From: Paenibacillus polymyxa
Lineage (GTDB): Bacteria > Bacillota > Bacilli > Paenibacillales > Paenibacillaceae
Assembly (NCBI RefSeq): GCF_018614975.1
Contig: NZ_JAGGNR010000002.1
Span: forward strand, 51,492-115,491
Length of the DNA stretch: 64,000 bases
Direction of reading: 5' to 3'
The stretch's first letter is position 1. Each line of letters opens with the position of its first letter. This document shows, piece after piece, positions 37,660-46,883 of this stretch. A program made the translations under genes and the position numbers. The notes beneath the pieces were generated by a model that was not told where the DNA came from, did no database searches, and saw only the letters and a program-made list of their open reading frames with translations.

Positions 37660-39213
37660 CTATCTGCCTACTACGCCAGTAGAGTTAATCAATTTATCAA
37701 GCAGTTGATCAAATGTGGTCATAAAACGCGCAGATGCACTATAGGCATGCTGGAACTTAATCATGTTCGCCATCTCTTCATCCAGCGATACACCACTCAC
37801 GGATTGACGACGGGTATCCACTTGCTCTACCAGGAACTCCGAGTTGGATGTCTGACGAGCCGCTTCCTGAGATTGTACGCCCAGTTGTCCCACAATTGCA
37901 CTGAATTGTGCACCGATCGTTGCATTACGTAAACCATCTGCTGATTTCATCGGTGTATCTTTCAGATTCGCAAGCAAGATGGCAAGTGTATTGTTACCTT
38001 TGATTACAGTCTCTGTACCAGAAGCATCCGATGTTCGGAGTGAGGTTGCGATCTTGTTCGGATCAGCTAGGATCTCTGCGTTCAATGAAATATTACCAGC
38101 TGTAATCGCTGTTCCACCACCCGCTGCTGTAAAGAATGGTAATCCACCTGTATTGGTTCCATCCATGCTATATCCAAGCTGATGCAGCCCATTTAGACCT
38201 TTGACTGTAACCTTCAAATCAGTTGCCAGTGTCCGTGCTGCACCTGTGTATGTAACACCATCCAGGACAGTATTATCCGGCAAGACAGAGCCTGCAGGAA
38301 GAGTGATCTCAATATCCCCATTAGCAAGGGTATTAGCTAAGTCATCCATTTGTTTCTGATAATCAGTCACCAACGTGTCTCTGGACTTAATCATGCCGTG
38401 GACCTCACCGTTGGTGAGCGTGCCTGCTGTATAAGCAGCATTCAGAAAAGCAGGATCTACCGCAACTTGTACTGCCCCGCCTGTGACGAGTGCCTGTCCA
38501 TTCATCTGAACTTGGTATCCTTGCGGAGTATCCGTAACTGTAACATTCATGATTTTGGACAACTTGTCCGTCATCAGGTCACGTTGGTCACGTAAATCGT
38601 TGGCATTGTCGCCAAGAGACTCGACTTTTACAATGGCACTATTAAGGTTCGCTATATTTCCGAGGTAGCCCTGAATTTCATTGCCTTTCACAGCGATGTT
38701 ACTATCAAGATCCTCGCTAAGTGCATCCAGTTGACGGCTAATCTGATTCATCGCATCGGTCAGAGCCAACGTCGTTTCTTTTACGATCCGCCGTGCTGTG
38801 ACATCCTCAGGATTTTTACTCAGATCTGACCATGATTTGTAGAAGTTATCCATAACGGTTCGAAAACCGGTGTTTGATGGTTCGTTTACAATCGCTTCAA
38901 GTTTCTCAAGTGTGTCTCGTTGGATGGACCAACTCCCGAAGTTGGTGTTCTCATTACGATATTGGTCATCCAGGAATTTCTCACGCACACGTGTAATGGA
39001 GTCAAATTCTACCCCTGTACCGAGCTGTCCTGGTGTTGTGCTATGCAGAAATGCGAATGGCTCCATCGGAATAGATGCCTGCATGTTTACTTTTTGGCGT
39101 GAGTAGCCCTCGGTATTGGCGTTGGCTATGTTGTGGCCTGTTGTGCTAAGAGCTGTCGTCTGTGTGAACAAACTGCGTTTAGCCGTTTCGATTGAATGAA
39201 ATGTAGATGTCAC
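37660..39213 (-). CDS. flgK: Hook-filament junction protein FlgK (HAP1)
   Basis: 517 residues. The N-terminal rod/hook motif is ALSTTGHNIANANTEGYSRQ, and the C-terminal VSLDEEMANMIKFQHAYSAS is the family signature. GTG 39213 follows a GGGGA site. It forms the first junction zone between hook and filament. Confidence 0.95.
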   Translation of the reverse strand: MTSTFHSIETAKRSLFTQTTALSTTGHNIANANTEGYSRQKVNMQASIPMEPFAFLHSTTPGQLGTGVEFDSITRVREKFLDDQYRNENTNFGSWSIQRDTLEKLEAIVNEPSNTGFRTVMDNFYKSWSDLSKNPEDVTARRIVKETTLALTDAMNQISRQLDALSEDLDSNIAVKGNEIQGYLGNIANLNSAIVKVESLGDNANDLRDQRDLMTDKLSKIMNVTVTDTPQGYQVQMNGQALVTGGAVQVAVDPAFLNAAYTAGTLTNGEVHGMIKSRDTLVTDYQKQMDDLANTLANGDIEITLPAGSVLPDNTVLDGVTYTGAARTLATDLKVTVKGLNGLHQLGYSMDGTNTGGLPFFTAAGGGTAITAGNISLNAEILADPNKIATSLRTSDASGTETVIKGNNTLAILLANLKDTPMKSADGLRNATIGAQFSAIVGQLGVQSQEAARQTSNSEFLVEQVDTRRQSVSGVSLDEEMANMIKFQHAYSASARFMTTFDQLLDKLINSTGVVGR

Positions 39214-39232
39214 CTGGTTTCCCCCTAATTAA

Positions 39233-39736
39233 TCAGGCACGTGTGTCAAACAGACCGATTCGCCCTGGATTGCCGTTCTTATCAGCAGGATGCTGATACG
39301 TGGCATCCTGTTCTGGCCGAGAAGCAAAGATGTCCATTGAGAGATCAATAAACATCAAGGATTGCTCGATCAGCATTTGATTCAGTTGATTAATTTCTTT
39401 TAACTCCTGCAGTGTTCCCGCCAGCTTCTTCTGGACTTCAAGCAATCGCAGTTTGTCAGCCGGATCAAAAATCAGCTTCGAGATCTCGGTGATATTCAGG
39501 TTCAGCATAGATTTGATTCCACGCTCCTGTAGCAGTTCGTGTACTGCGCTCTGCCGTTCGATCTCCAATGGCTCCTGTTGTTTCATGAAACGAGATTCTT
39601 TGTTGAGGAGGGCAATGAGTTCATCCACATCGTTTTTGACAATGACCTGTCTCTTGACCTCGCTGAGTGCCAGCATATCGCGGTGACTTTGTTCCATTTG
39701 CTGCAAAACTGTAATCAATCTGTCCAGTGCTGCCAT
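39233..39736 (-). CDS. flgN: FlgN-type export chaperone
   Basis: 167 residues, almost entirely helical with heptad-like pattern (QQMEQSHRDMLALSEVKRQV). Assigned from size, the PF05130-like N-terminal helix and place between flgM and flgK (yvyG in Bacillus subtilis). It would escort FlgK and FlgL for export. Confidence 0.85.
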   Translation of the reverse strand: MAALDRLITVLQQMEQSHRDMLALSEVKRQVIVKNDVDELIALLNKESRFMKQQEPLEIERQSAVHELLQERGIKSMLNLNITEISKLIFDPADKLRLLEVQKKLAGTLQELKEINQLNQMLIEQSLMFIDLSMDIFASRPEQDATYQHPADKNGNPGRIGLFDTRA

Positions 39737-39747
39737 TACGTGATCAC

Positions 39748-40032
39748 CTATTCCTTATCAAAAGACTTAAAATACGGCAGCAGCTTGTCAGCTAGCTTGC
39801 TGCTATCTACCTGATACGTTCCGGAACTCACCTGTTCTTTCAGTTCCTGTATCCGTTGTATGCGTCCTGCATCCTGTGTACGACTTTGTTCCTCAAGCAT
39901 CTTCATCGCCTCCGGAGAAATGGATACTTCGTCCTTACGGCGGCTCTTCTTGGCATCAGCCTGCTGATTGGATTCAACGTTCCTTTGATAGGAATTGATG
40001 GCGCCAATTCTACTCGGTTCATTGATTTTCAT
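39748..40032 (-). CDS. flgM: Anti-sigma-D factor FlgM
   Basis: 94 residues. The first half is polar and unstructured; the second half binds sigma-D (VSISPEAMKMLEEQ ... RIQELKEQVSSGTYQVD), which is the family signature. It holds sigma-D until the hook is finished. ATG 40032 follows GGAAGGAAG; the frame reaches 40053. It is preceded by a terminator after yvyF. Confidence 0.93.
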   Translation of the reverse strand: MKINEPSRIGAINSYQRNVESNQQADAKKSRRKDEVSISPEAMKMLEEQSRTQDAGRIQRIQELKEQVSSGTYQVDSSKLADKLLPYFKSFDKE

Positions 40033-40121
40033 TTCAATTGCACTTCCTTCCACAATTAGGTTTTTACGACGATATACGTTTTTCTTACTTTATCTTATGT
40101 TCTCAAAATGATTAGGATAAT

Positions 40122-40156
40122 AAAAAAAACCGATAATCTTTAATAAGTTTATCGGT
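40122..40156 (-). terminator. Terminator after yvyF
   Basis: The minus strand reads ACCGATAA, 12-base loop, TTATCGGT then TTTTTTT. It separates the com/yvyF part from the flgM part, so flgM needs its own promoter or readthrough. Confidence 0.8.
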
Positions 40157-40208
40157 ACGTTTCAAAACATTTGTTATAGCAATATTCGTATTTAAGACCT
40201 CGTTCCTA

Positions 40209-40613
40209 CTAATCGCGTAGTTTGTCGAGAGCATTGTAGGTTCGTCCGCCTATATTGCCGTTATCCTTCTGACCTACTTCGCGGGCTGCCCCTGCCAAGT
40301 CTTTCGTCAAACGATTACGGCAAGAGTCACACATATGACCTTCACGAATCAATGTTCCGCATACTTCACAAGGATACATCATATTCGGGGCGTTCTCGAT
40401 GGAAATTCGTCCCTCACGGATGAACTTGGTAATGTTTTTAATTGAAACTTCTGTTGCATCGGATAGTTCCTGTATGTTGGTGCCCTTGTTTTCGCGCAAA
40501 TAATCTACACAGATCTGATATTCCTGCTCTATTTCCTTAATACAGTTCGAGCATACATCTCGAAAATTCAACGCATATAATTTACCACAGCGAGGACAAT
40601 TACCTAAATTCAT
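40209..40613 (-). CDS. yvyF: YvyF-type flagellar operon protein (TIGR03826 family)
   Basis: 134 residues with two zinc-ribbon pairs: CPRC and CSNC at residues 5-24, CEVC and CDSC at about 83-102, around a MerR/HTH-like helix region (IQELSDATEVSIKNITKFI). Its role in motility is not established. The order comFC-yvyF-flgM is the same as in Bacillus subtilis. Confidence 0.9.
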   Translation of the reverse strand: MNLGNCPRCGKLYALNFRDVCSNCIKEIEQEYQICVDYLRENKGTNIQELSDATEVSIKNITKFIREGRISIENAPNMMYPCEVCGTLIREGHMCDSCRNRLTKDLAGAAREVGQKDNGNIGGRTYNALDKLRD

Positions 40614-40855
40614 CGCTAAAACGCCCCTCTCAAACTTCCATTTCCGAATAGATAATAACTATACATTACCTTATTTTCTCCGATGAAGCCATAGTCTATT
40701 TACAAAACAAAAAAGGGAAACAGGATGCATATATACGAAAGCCCACTCATGGCTACTTTGGTTAAAATATCACTCCAATCTCCTTCCGTTGAGCATATTA
40801 TTCGTATATTAAGAAGTAAAGTATTCCATAAGTAGACAACAGTTCCATTTGTTAA

Positions 40856-41752
40856 TTAGGATCTTGCCAGTGTCAGTGTATAAATCTCGACCGGAATCTC
40901 CATGGAGAAGCCTGCATTTAGGATAACCTGCCCACAAGCATCTAGCGTGCTGCCTGTTGTGTATATATCATCAATTAGCAGTATCTGTATGGGTTTGGCA
41001 TGTGACATGCCCTTTTGTGTTGGTAGATGAGATCGCCTGTATAGTTCTTCAATTAACTGCATGCCATCCGGGTTGATGGAAAAAGCTTTCTTCATCGTCT
41101 CTATACGCTCACCACGCGATTTGAAGCTTTGTTTGGTGGTGTTGATCTGGCGCTGCAACAGATCAATGATAGGTAGGCGGCAGGCGGTGGCGAGTCCAGC
41201 AGCCAGTTGCTCTGCCTGATTGAAGCCGCGCTCGGCCAGGCGCTCGCCGCTCACCGGAACATAGGTGACCGCGTCAGGCCGCCATTGCGGCTTCGTTTGT
41301 TGAGCAGGCGTGGCGGGATGAGCCACGGGGGCTGGGGTTTCTTTTGCCAAAGCAGCATTTTGTTCCTCACTCATCGCTTGAAAGGCTTGAATCAACAGCG
41401 CGGTTAGGAGCGGTGCGTATCTTTCGTGGCCTCTGAATTTGTACATGCCGATCCATTCTTTCATTAAAGGGTTGTACTGTACGGCGCTGCGGTTGAGGAT
41501 AAAAGAACGGTTTTGCATATGTAGACGAGCACAGTCCGGGCATCCGACACCCCGACCACAACGCAGGCAGCGGATGGAACGGATCCATGGAATCAGCTCC
41601 ACACAACGTGGGCATATACCCGGATAGAGCGAGGAAAGGATCGCTCGAGCGCCACATGTCAGACAAGTCGCTCCCGGTGGGGCGAGCAGATGGTGGAGGC
41701 GTTGGGTCAGATGCTGCGCGTGATCTGATATGTTGCTGAACCAGTTAAACAT
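40856..41752 (-). CDS. comFC: Competence protein ComFC (phosphoribosyltransferase fold)
   Basis: 298 residues. The N-terminal zinc-finger has CLTC, CPRC and CLRC...CPDC pairs; the C-terminal phosphoribosyltransferase domain shows YVPVSGERLAERGFNQAE and the PRPP loop ILLIDDIYTTGSTLDAC. It acts in uptake of transforming DNA together with ComFA. An insert rich in Pro/Ala (about residues 140-160) interrupts the fold's usual sequence. ATG 41752 is 11 bases behind GGAGG. No comFB gene lies between comFA and comFC. Confidence 0.92.
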   Translation of the reverse strand: MFNWFSNISDHAQHLTQRLHHLLAPPGATCLTCGARAILSSLYPGICPRCVELIPWIRSIRCLRCGRGVGCPDCARLHMQNRSFILNRSAVQYNPLMKEWIGMYKFRGHERYAPLLTALLIQAFQAMSEEQNAALAKETPAPVAHPATPAQQTKPQWRPDAVTYVPVSGERLAERGFNQAEQLAAGLATACRLPIIDLLQRQINTTKQSFKSRGERIETMKKAFSINPDGMQLIEELYRRSHLPTQKGMSHAKPIQILLIDDIYTTGSTLDACGQVILNAGFSMEIPVEIYTLTLARS

Positions 41753-41863
41753 AATGGTGCAAACCTCCAATCTGGTCTGTAGAATCTAATGGTATGTACG
41801 GAAATATACGCTGTGTGTACTTTGAAATATGGATGCGAAACCATATATTTTGGCAGATGACAA

Positions 41864-43753
41864 TTATGTTTGGGATGGCGGATGCAGGTAACCTTTGCGA
41901 CGAGCGATGGTGTTCATTTTCTTGATCTGTGCAACGGCCTTCACCTGTGAACGTGTCCGACGAGACGATGCAAATACCACTCTGCCCGCCGGGTCATCTA
42001 TGGAACGCCCTGCTCTTCCCGCCATCTGAACCAGCGAAGCTTCATCAAAGAGACCATTGTCTGCATCCAAAATAAAGACATCGCTTCGCGGAATGGTCAC
42101 GCCACGCTCCAGAATCGTTGTCGTTACGAGCAAACGAATGGTACGTTCACGAAAGGCGATAACTTTGGCAGCCCGATCGGGGTCCTGAGATGACGTTCCT
42201 TCGATATGGATTCCGGGAAAAGTATGACGCATCAGGTTCACAAACGCTTCAATCTGGGCAATGCGTGTCACAAACACAAATACCTGGGCGTCACGCTTCA
42301 ATGAGATTTGGATGTTAGTCTTTAAAGCAGAAGGAATATTTCGTTTCTTAATGCATTCAGCAACGGTGACCATCTTGATCAATCTTGGTACAGGCAACGG
42401 ATGACGGTGGAAACGTACTGGAACTTTGGCATGAGTGAGTTTTCCCTGCGCTGCTTCTCTCTGTAGCCGAGCTGGTGGTGTAGCTGACAAATATACAAAA
42501 TTCCCATCCAGTTTACAGGAAGATGCCGCCGCGTGAGCGAGCATGGGATCGTTATGGTACGGGTAAGCATCCAGTTCGTCGATAATGACGAGATCGAACC
42601 CCTGATAAAAACGCATCAGTTGATGTGTGGTCGCAAGCGTGAGCTGAGCATCTTTCCAGCGTTCCTCACTGCCTCCGTAAAGGGTAGCGAGTGAGGTGTC
42701 CGGAAAAGCTTTCGTTAGGCGCGGGGCCAGTTCCAGTACCACATCCCTGCGCGGTGTAGCGACCAAAGCTCGTCCGCCACGATCCAATGTATGTTGGAGC
42801 AGTGGGAAAATCATTTCCGTCTTGCCGGCCCCGGTCACGGCCCACAGCAAGAACCGCCCCGGCCCATCCCCTGCGGGTGGCCGGGCCAAAAACGCAAGCG
42901 CCGCGGCTGCTGCCGCGCTCTGCGCTGCGCTAAGCCCCCAACGGGCGAGCCCGCCGCCGGTGGGGGCCAAGGCCGTGCCACGCGGTGCTTCGCCGCGTAC
43001 TGGCACGGCCCCTTGCGCTGCACTGCGTAGCAGCAGCGCACAAGCACGGCTGCGCCCTAGCGCGAGGCAAGCCTCGCAGTAGGCGCACGCCGCCAGGCCG
43101 CAGGCAGCGCAGGGCACGCGCTGCCTGGCTTCGCTGCCACAACGGTGGCAGCGGGGCGCGCTCCGCGCGCGTCCAAGCCACGCGTGCCGACGGCGCGTGG
43201 CAGGCCCTTCGAGGGCGGCTGTGATACTCAGCCGCCCGTGCAAGCGCGCGAGCTGCGCAGCCGCGCGCCACTCCCTTGGCGGCTGGGCGGTATCCGCCAG
43301 CAACGCCTCCGCCTCGGCCGCCAGCAATTGGCGGCCGCTGATCCGCTCAGCCAGCAGGGCCGCGTCCCGCTCCAGCTGAGCCCACTGCCCGGCGGGATAC
43401 GGCTCTGGTATCCCGCCTATCTGAATGCGACGCACAGCGACACTCTCCGCTGTGCCTGCTATACCTTTTCTCGCCTCAATCTCCCCCGAGGCCAGTTCAT
43501 ACATTTCCAGCTTCCGCGCAAGATAACTCTGCCATTCACGCTCGCCCCACTGATCCATACCTCGCTCCATCTCAAAATGTTCAACCAACCAGGATGCCTG
43601 ACTTAACGGCATCGCCGTATCTAACAGCAACCAGCGCAGCACATGTCGCCCACCTCCTCCTTCTAGCCACCAGGTCACATCCACTCGAATGTCAAGTGAT
43701 AACACCATGCTCCACCCTTCCCCGACACGACACACATATAAGGCAACCTTCAT
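41864..43753 (-). CDS. comFA: Late competence helicase ComFA
   Basis: 629-residue DEAD-box-type ATPase that helps pull single-stranded DNA into the cell. The helicase half has Walker A WAVTGAGKTEMIFPL, the box IIDELDAYPY and motif VI QMAGRAGRS near the C-terminus. Before it lies a four-cysteine zinc finger (CHRC and CAAC...CAYCEAC). The stretch 42830-43400, covering the zinc finger and flanking Ala/Arg-rich parts, is far more GC-rich than the rest of the gene. The N-terminal about 100 residues are variable. Confidence 0.93.
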   Translation of the reverse strand: MKVALYVCRVGEGWSMVLSLDIRVDVTWWLEGGGGRHVLRWLLLDTAMPLSQASWLVEHFEMERGMDQWGEREWQSYLARKLEMYELASGEIEARKGIAGTAESVAVRRIQIGGIPEPYPAGQWAQLERDAALLAERISGRQLLAAEAEALLADTAQPPREWRAAAQLARLHGRLSITAALEGPATRRRHAWLGRARSAPRCHRCGSEARQRVPCAACGLAACAYCEACLALGRSRACALLLRSAAQGAVPVRGEAPRGTALAPTGGGLARWGLSAAQSAAAAAALAFLARPPAGDGPGRFLLWAVTGAGKTEMIFPLLQHTLDRGGRALVATPRRDVVLELAPRLTKAFPDTSLATLYGGSEERWKDAQLTLATTHQLMRFYQGFDLVIIDELDAYPYHNDPMLAHAAASSCKLDGNFVYLSATPPARLQREAAQGKLTHAKVPVRFHRHPLPVPRLIKMVTVAECIKKRNIPSALKTNIQISLKRDAQVFVFVTRIAQIEAFVNLMRHTFPGIHIEGTSSQDPDRAAKVIAFRERTIRLLVTTTILERGVTIPRSDVFILDADNGLFDEASLVQMAGRAGRSIDDPAGRVVFASSRRTRSQVKAVAQIKKMNTIARRKGYLHPPSQT

Positions 43754-43788
43754 TTATGTTCCTCCCCCCATCGCACATTCTCCAAACG

Positions 43789-43834
43789 CAAAAAAAGCAC
43801 ATGCCAACCCGGCTATTCGCCGGAGCATGTGCTT
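43789..43834 (-). terminator. Terminator upstream of comFA
   Basis: The minus strand reads AAGCACATGC, inner stem CCGGC/GCCGG, GCATGTGCTT, then TTTTTT. It isolates comFA from the gene at 44210. Confidence 0.9.
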
Positions 43835-44125
43835 CATGTCCATATTCCATCTTCTTATGATTATCTACTTATCACTATACCAATTGAATCTCTACATCAC
43901 AAGATTAGTCACACAACATGATTCCATCATACAATTCTGCTAATAACCAGAATCTTTCTATAAAATTGCGAAACTTTTTCCAATCTGAATCGTCTATACT
44001 TTTAAATTAAGAGTTCTGACTTCAAAAATCTTATTTCTGTGATCAAGAACTCGCCAGAACCCAGACAACAACCATAGATTGCATAAAAACCCATTTTCAA
44101 TTTAAAAGCAGACTTGGCTACAATT
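43835..44125. other. Non-coding AT-rich stretch between two terminators
   Basis: Nothing recognised in this stretch. Confidence 0.5.
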
Positions 44126-44160
44126 ACAAAAAAAGACTACAGCTTCTGCTGTAATCTTTT
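44126..44160 (-). terminator. Terminator after the small membrane protein gene
   Basis: The minus strand reads AAAAGATTACAGC, AGAA loop, GCTGTAGTCTTTTTTT. Confidence 0.9.
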
Positions 44161-44209
44161 CACTGTAGATCTGCGAAATGTCAATCACATTTCCCGTTCA
44201 CATCAAGAT

Positions 44210-44587
44210 TTATTGCTCTGACTCACGCAAATCAATCAGTCGGAACGTGTGATCGGTCTGTGCTGCCTGTTCAATATCAGCAGGGACAGCAGGCAGATAA
44301 GATGTCTCCATCCCTTGCCTTTGCATAAGCTTTTCAATAATCGTAATCGTTTCCGCTTCTGTACGATCAGCAACAACGGTTAATCTGAAGCTCTTTCCAC
44401 GGTATAACAATTCCCGGCAAACTTCTCTTACAATGCCTTCGATCCGCCCTGCCTGATTGGAAGGGATGAGCAGGATCTGCTCGAAACCTTCAGATTCCGG
44501 ACGGGAAAGATGGCGCTGGTGCATGGCATGAACGGCCATTGCCGCCAGGAAGTATATGAGCAGAATCATAGTCAGATGAGCAACCAT
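44210..44587 (-). CDS. Small single-span membrane protein, unknown function
   Basis: 125 residues from ATG 44587, which has GGAGGT nine bases upstream; the frame is open to 44698. One hydrophobic helix near the N-terminus (HLTMILLIYFLAAMAVHAM) is followed by a soluble part with a Rossmann-like beta-alpha pattern (FEQILLIPSNQAGRIEG, FRLTVVADRTEAETITII). Not recognised. It stands where Bacillus subtilis has degV between degU and comFA. Flanked by terminators, so it is probably transcribed alone. Confidence 0.65.
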   Translation of the reverse strand: MVAHLTMILLIYFLAAMAVHAMHQRHLSRPESEGFEQILLIPSNQAGRIEGIVREVCRELLYRGKSFRLTVVADRTEAETITIIEKLMQRQGMETSYLPAVPADIEQAAQTDHTFRLIDLRESEQ

Positions 44588-44945
44588 GGCAACTGCACCT
44601 CCTCGGAAGGTCATGCTCACCCATGGCGAACATCCCTGTATACAACAAGTATATGCTGTACTTCCTGAAGGGTTACACTTGCATTTCCTATCATTCATAT
44701 TCCACGCTGATCAACACCGGACGAAGAAAGACAGGCCAGGTCATTCATTCACGCCTAAGCTTGAACATATGTTCCGCACAACCCTACGCTTTGCTCATTT
44801 GCAGTGATAAAGTCCATTAACCCGCAGACCAATCCAACATTCTGGAAAGGGCGCGAGTGAACACCAATCTATACTTCGTCTAGGTTGAATCAACCAATGG
44901 ACTGACTTACCGTAAGAATATTGCTTTACGAAAAACATAAAAGTA
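44588..44945. other. Intergenic region downstream of degU
   Basis: About 360 bp. No gene, clear terminator or promoter was recognised. Confidence 0.45.
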
Positions 44946-45671
44946 TTAGAGCGTAACCCAACCATACTTGATCGAGTTAATAACAGCTTGTGTACGGTCG
45001 TCCACTTCCATCTTCTGCAGAATACTGCTGACATGGTTTTTTACTGTTTTTTCACTGATGAACAGGAATTCACCAATCATTTTGTTGCTCTTACCTTCTG
45101 CCATTAAGCGCAGCACTTCAGCCTCACGACGTGTGAGCGGGTTATTGTCGCCAGCGACAAATTTAACGCCTGCTTCCTTCGAAGCTCCTTCACTCATTGC
45201 CCCTGTTTCATTAAGATACGTCATACGACGCAGCTGCATGATCAGTTTGCCTGTTACTTTCGGATGTATGAACGCATGTCCTTCATGCACGGAACGAATC
45301 GCATTAATCAGAGACTCGGCCTCCATATCCTTCAGCAAGTATCCGTTAGCCCCTTTACGAAGCGTCTCAAATACATAACTTTCATCATCATGAATGGACA
45401 AGATAATCACTTTGACATCAGGGAACAGCTCACGCAATTTCTCCGTTGCCTCAACCCCGTTTTCGATCGGCATGTTGATATCCATCAATACGATATCAGG
45501 TTTATCCTGATTGCAGAATTCGAGCACTTGGATACCATCGCCGCATTCGCCGATGACCTCAATGTCGTCCTCCATATTTAAAATGCGTTTCAGACCCTCT
45601 CGGAACAGCTGATGATCATCAGCCAAAAGAACTTTAATCGATGCTTTACCAGTATCACGGTTTTCCATCAT
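44946..45671 (-). CDS. degU: Response regulator DegU
   Basis: LuxR-type DNA-binding response regulator, 241 residues. The receiver has the acid pair in LLADDHQLF, the phosphorylated Asp64 in VLMDINMP and the Lys in LLKD. The C-terminal helix-turn-helix is NPLTRREAEVLRLMAEG to KTVKNHVSSILQK. In Bacillus subtilis it controls exoenzymes, motility and competence. It follows degS by four bases. Confidence 0.95.
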   Translation of the reverse strand: MMENRDTGKASIKVLLADDHQLFREGLKRILNMEDDIEVIGECGDGIQVLEFCNQDKPDIVLMDINMPIENGVEATEKLRELFPDVKVIILSIHDDESYVFETLRKGANGYLLKDMEAESLINAIRSVHEGHAFIHPKVTGKLIMQLRRMTYLNETGAMSEGASKEAGVKFVAGDNNPLTRREAEVLRLMAEGKSNKMIGEFLFISEKTVKNHVSSILQKMEVDDRTQAVINSIKYGWVTL

Positions 45672-45675
45672 CCTG

Positions 45676-46836
45676 CTACTCCTTTCCCTTATCCACGTTT
45701 GTCGGGATATGAATCACTATTTTGGTTCCTTGATTTTCTGCAGATTCAATCTCTATTCTTCCTTCTAACAGTTCAACCCGTTCTCTCATCCCAATCAGAC
45801 CGAAGTGGGTATGATCCTTGCTTTTCTTCGCAAGAAGCTCCGGTTTGAACCCAAGCCCATTGTCCTGAACGACAATTTTAACGAGCTGAGCCTGATATGT
45901 AATTTCCACTACAACATATGTGGGATAAGCATGCTTTGCAGCATTGGATAAACCCTCCTGCACGAGGCGATAGATCGCTGCCTCCATCGCGGAAGATAAA
46001 CGGTGTTCTTTACCTCTTGTTTCAAAAAGCGACCGGATTTTCGTTTTCACCTCAAAATCCTGCACGTACTTCCGAAGCGTTGGAATCAGTCCCAGATCAT
46101 CCAGTGCCATAGGACGCAGATTGAAAATAACTTTTCTCATTTCTTCAAGACTGGAACGAACCTGGCCTTTCAAATCTACTATTTCGGCCTGGACCATCTT
46201 AAAATCCTGCTTAATGAGCATTCTTTCTACAATTTCCGTCCTAAGCACTAGATTGGCGAGCATCTGCGCAGGCCCGTCATGAATTTCACGAGCAATACGT
46301 TTCCGCTCTTCTTCCTGGGCCAAAATTATTTTCAAACCAATCATTTGTCGATTTTTGGCAGATTCGATGATCCGGGTCACTTGACCCAGTTCACCTGACA
46401 GATATTCGAGTACAACACCCATCTGCGAACCGATGGTCTCGGCACGCTCGACAGAAGCTTCCACATTTTTGGCACGCTTCTGCAGATCATCCCGACGAGC
46501 CTTCAGATACATTTCCTTCTCACGATAAATCATCAGATCCAGCTGCAGCTGTGTTGCTTTCTCGTACGCCTGCTTGATATCATGCTCGGAATAACGGACA
46601 AAGTCGCGGCTAACCTCAGTCAGCCGGATCCGGGAACGGCGGTAGTTCAGCTCCAATTGATCTACTTTCTCGATCGTTTCCGCCGTTTCCTTCAGCACTG
46701 ACTTCAACTCCTCGTTGAGTGTTTTCAGCTCATCACGAGTTGCGTCCATAATTTCGAACATTTGATATTTGCTGTTTTCCATGACTTGTATGGCGTTTTT
46801 AATGACGCGGTCTATGGCATCGGCTTGTAAATCCAC
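45676..46836 (-). CDS. degS: Sensor histidine kinase DegS
   Basis: Cytosolic histidine kinase, 386 residues. A long N-terminal coiled coil (about 30-165) is the sensor region; the HisKA_3 motif ERKRIAREIHDGPAQML has the phosphorylated His186; the ATPase has QEGLSNAAKHA and DNGLGF. No membrane segment is seen, as expected for DegS. GTG 46836 is preceded by GGAG. It forms a two-gene operon with degU. Confidence 0.95.
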   Translation of the reverse strand: MDLQADAIDRVIKNAIQVMENSKYQMFEIMDATRDELKTLNEELKSVLKETAETIEKVDQLELNYRRSRIRLTEVSRDFVRYSEHDIKQAYEKATQLQLDLMIYREKEMYLKARRDDLQKRAKNVEASVERAETIGSQMGVVLEYLSGELGQVTRIIESAKNRQMIGLKIILAQEEERKRIAREIHDGPAQMLANLVLRTEIVERMLIKQDFKMVQAEIVDLKGQVRSSLEEMRKVIFNLRPMALDDLGLIPTLRKYVQDFEVKTKIRSLFETRGKEHRLSSAMEAAIYRLVQEGLSNAAKHAYPTYVVVEITYQAQLVKIVVQDNGLGFKPELLAKKSKDHTHFGLIGMRERVELLEGRIEIESAENQGTKIVIHIPTNVDKGKE

Positions 46837-46883
46837 GTTTGTTCGACTCCATTTCTATCGTTTCCGGTATATATCATAACATA

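Noticed and set aside
42696..43271. Long open frames on both strands inside comFA
   Set aside because: They arise from the high GC content (few stops); the ComFA frame carries the zinc finger and continuous homology.
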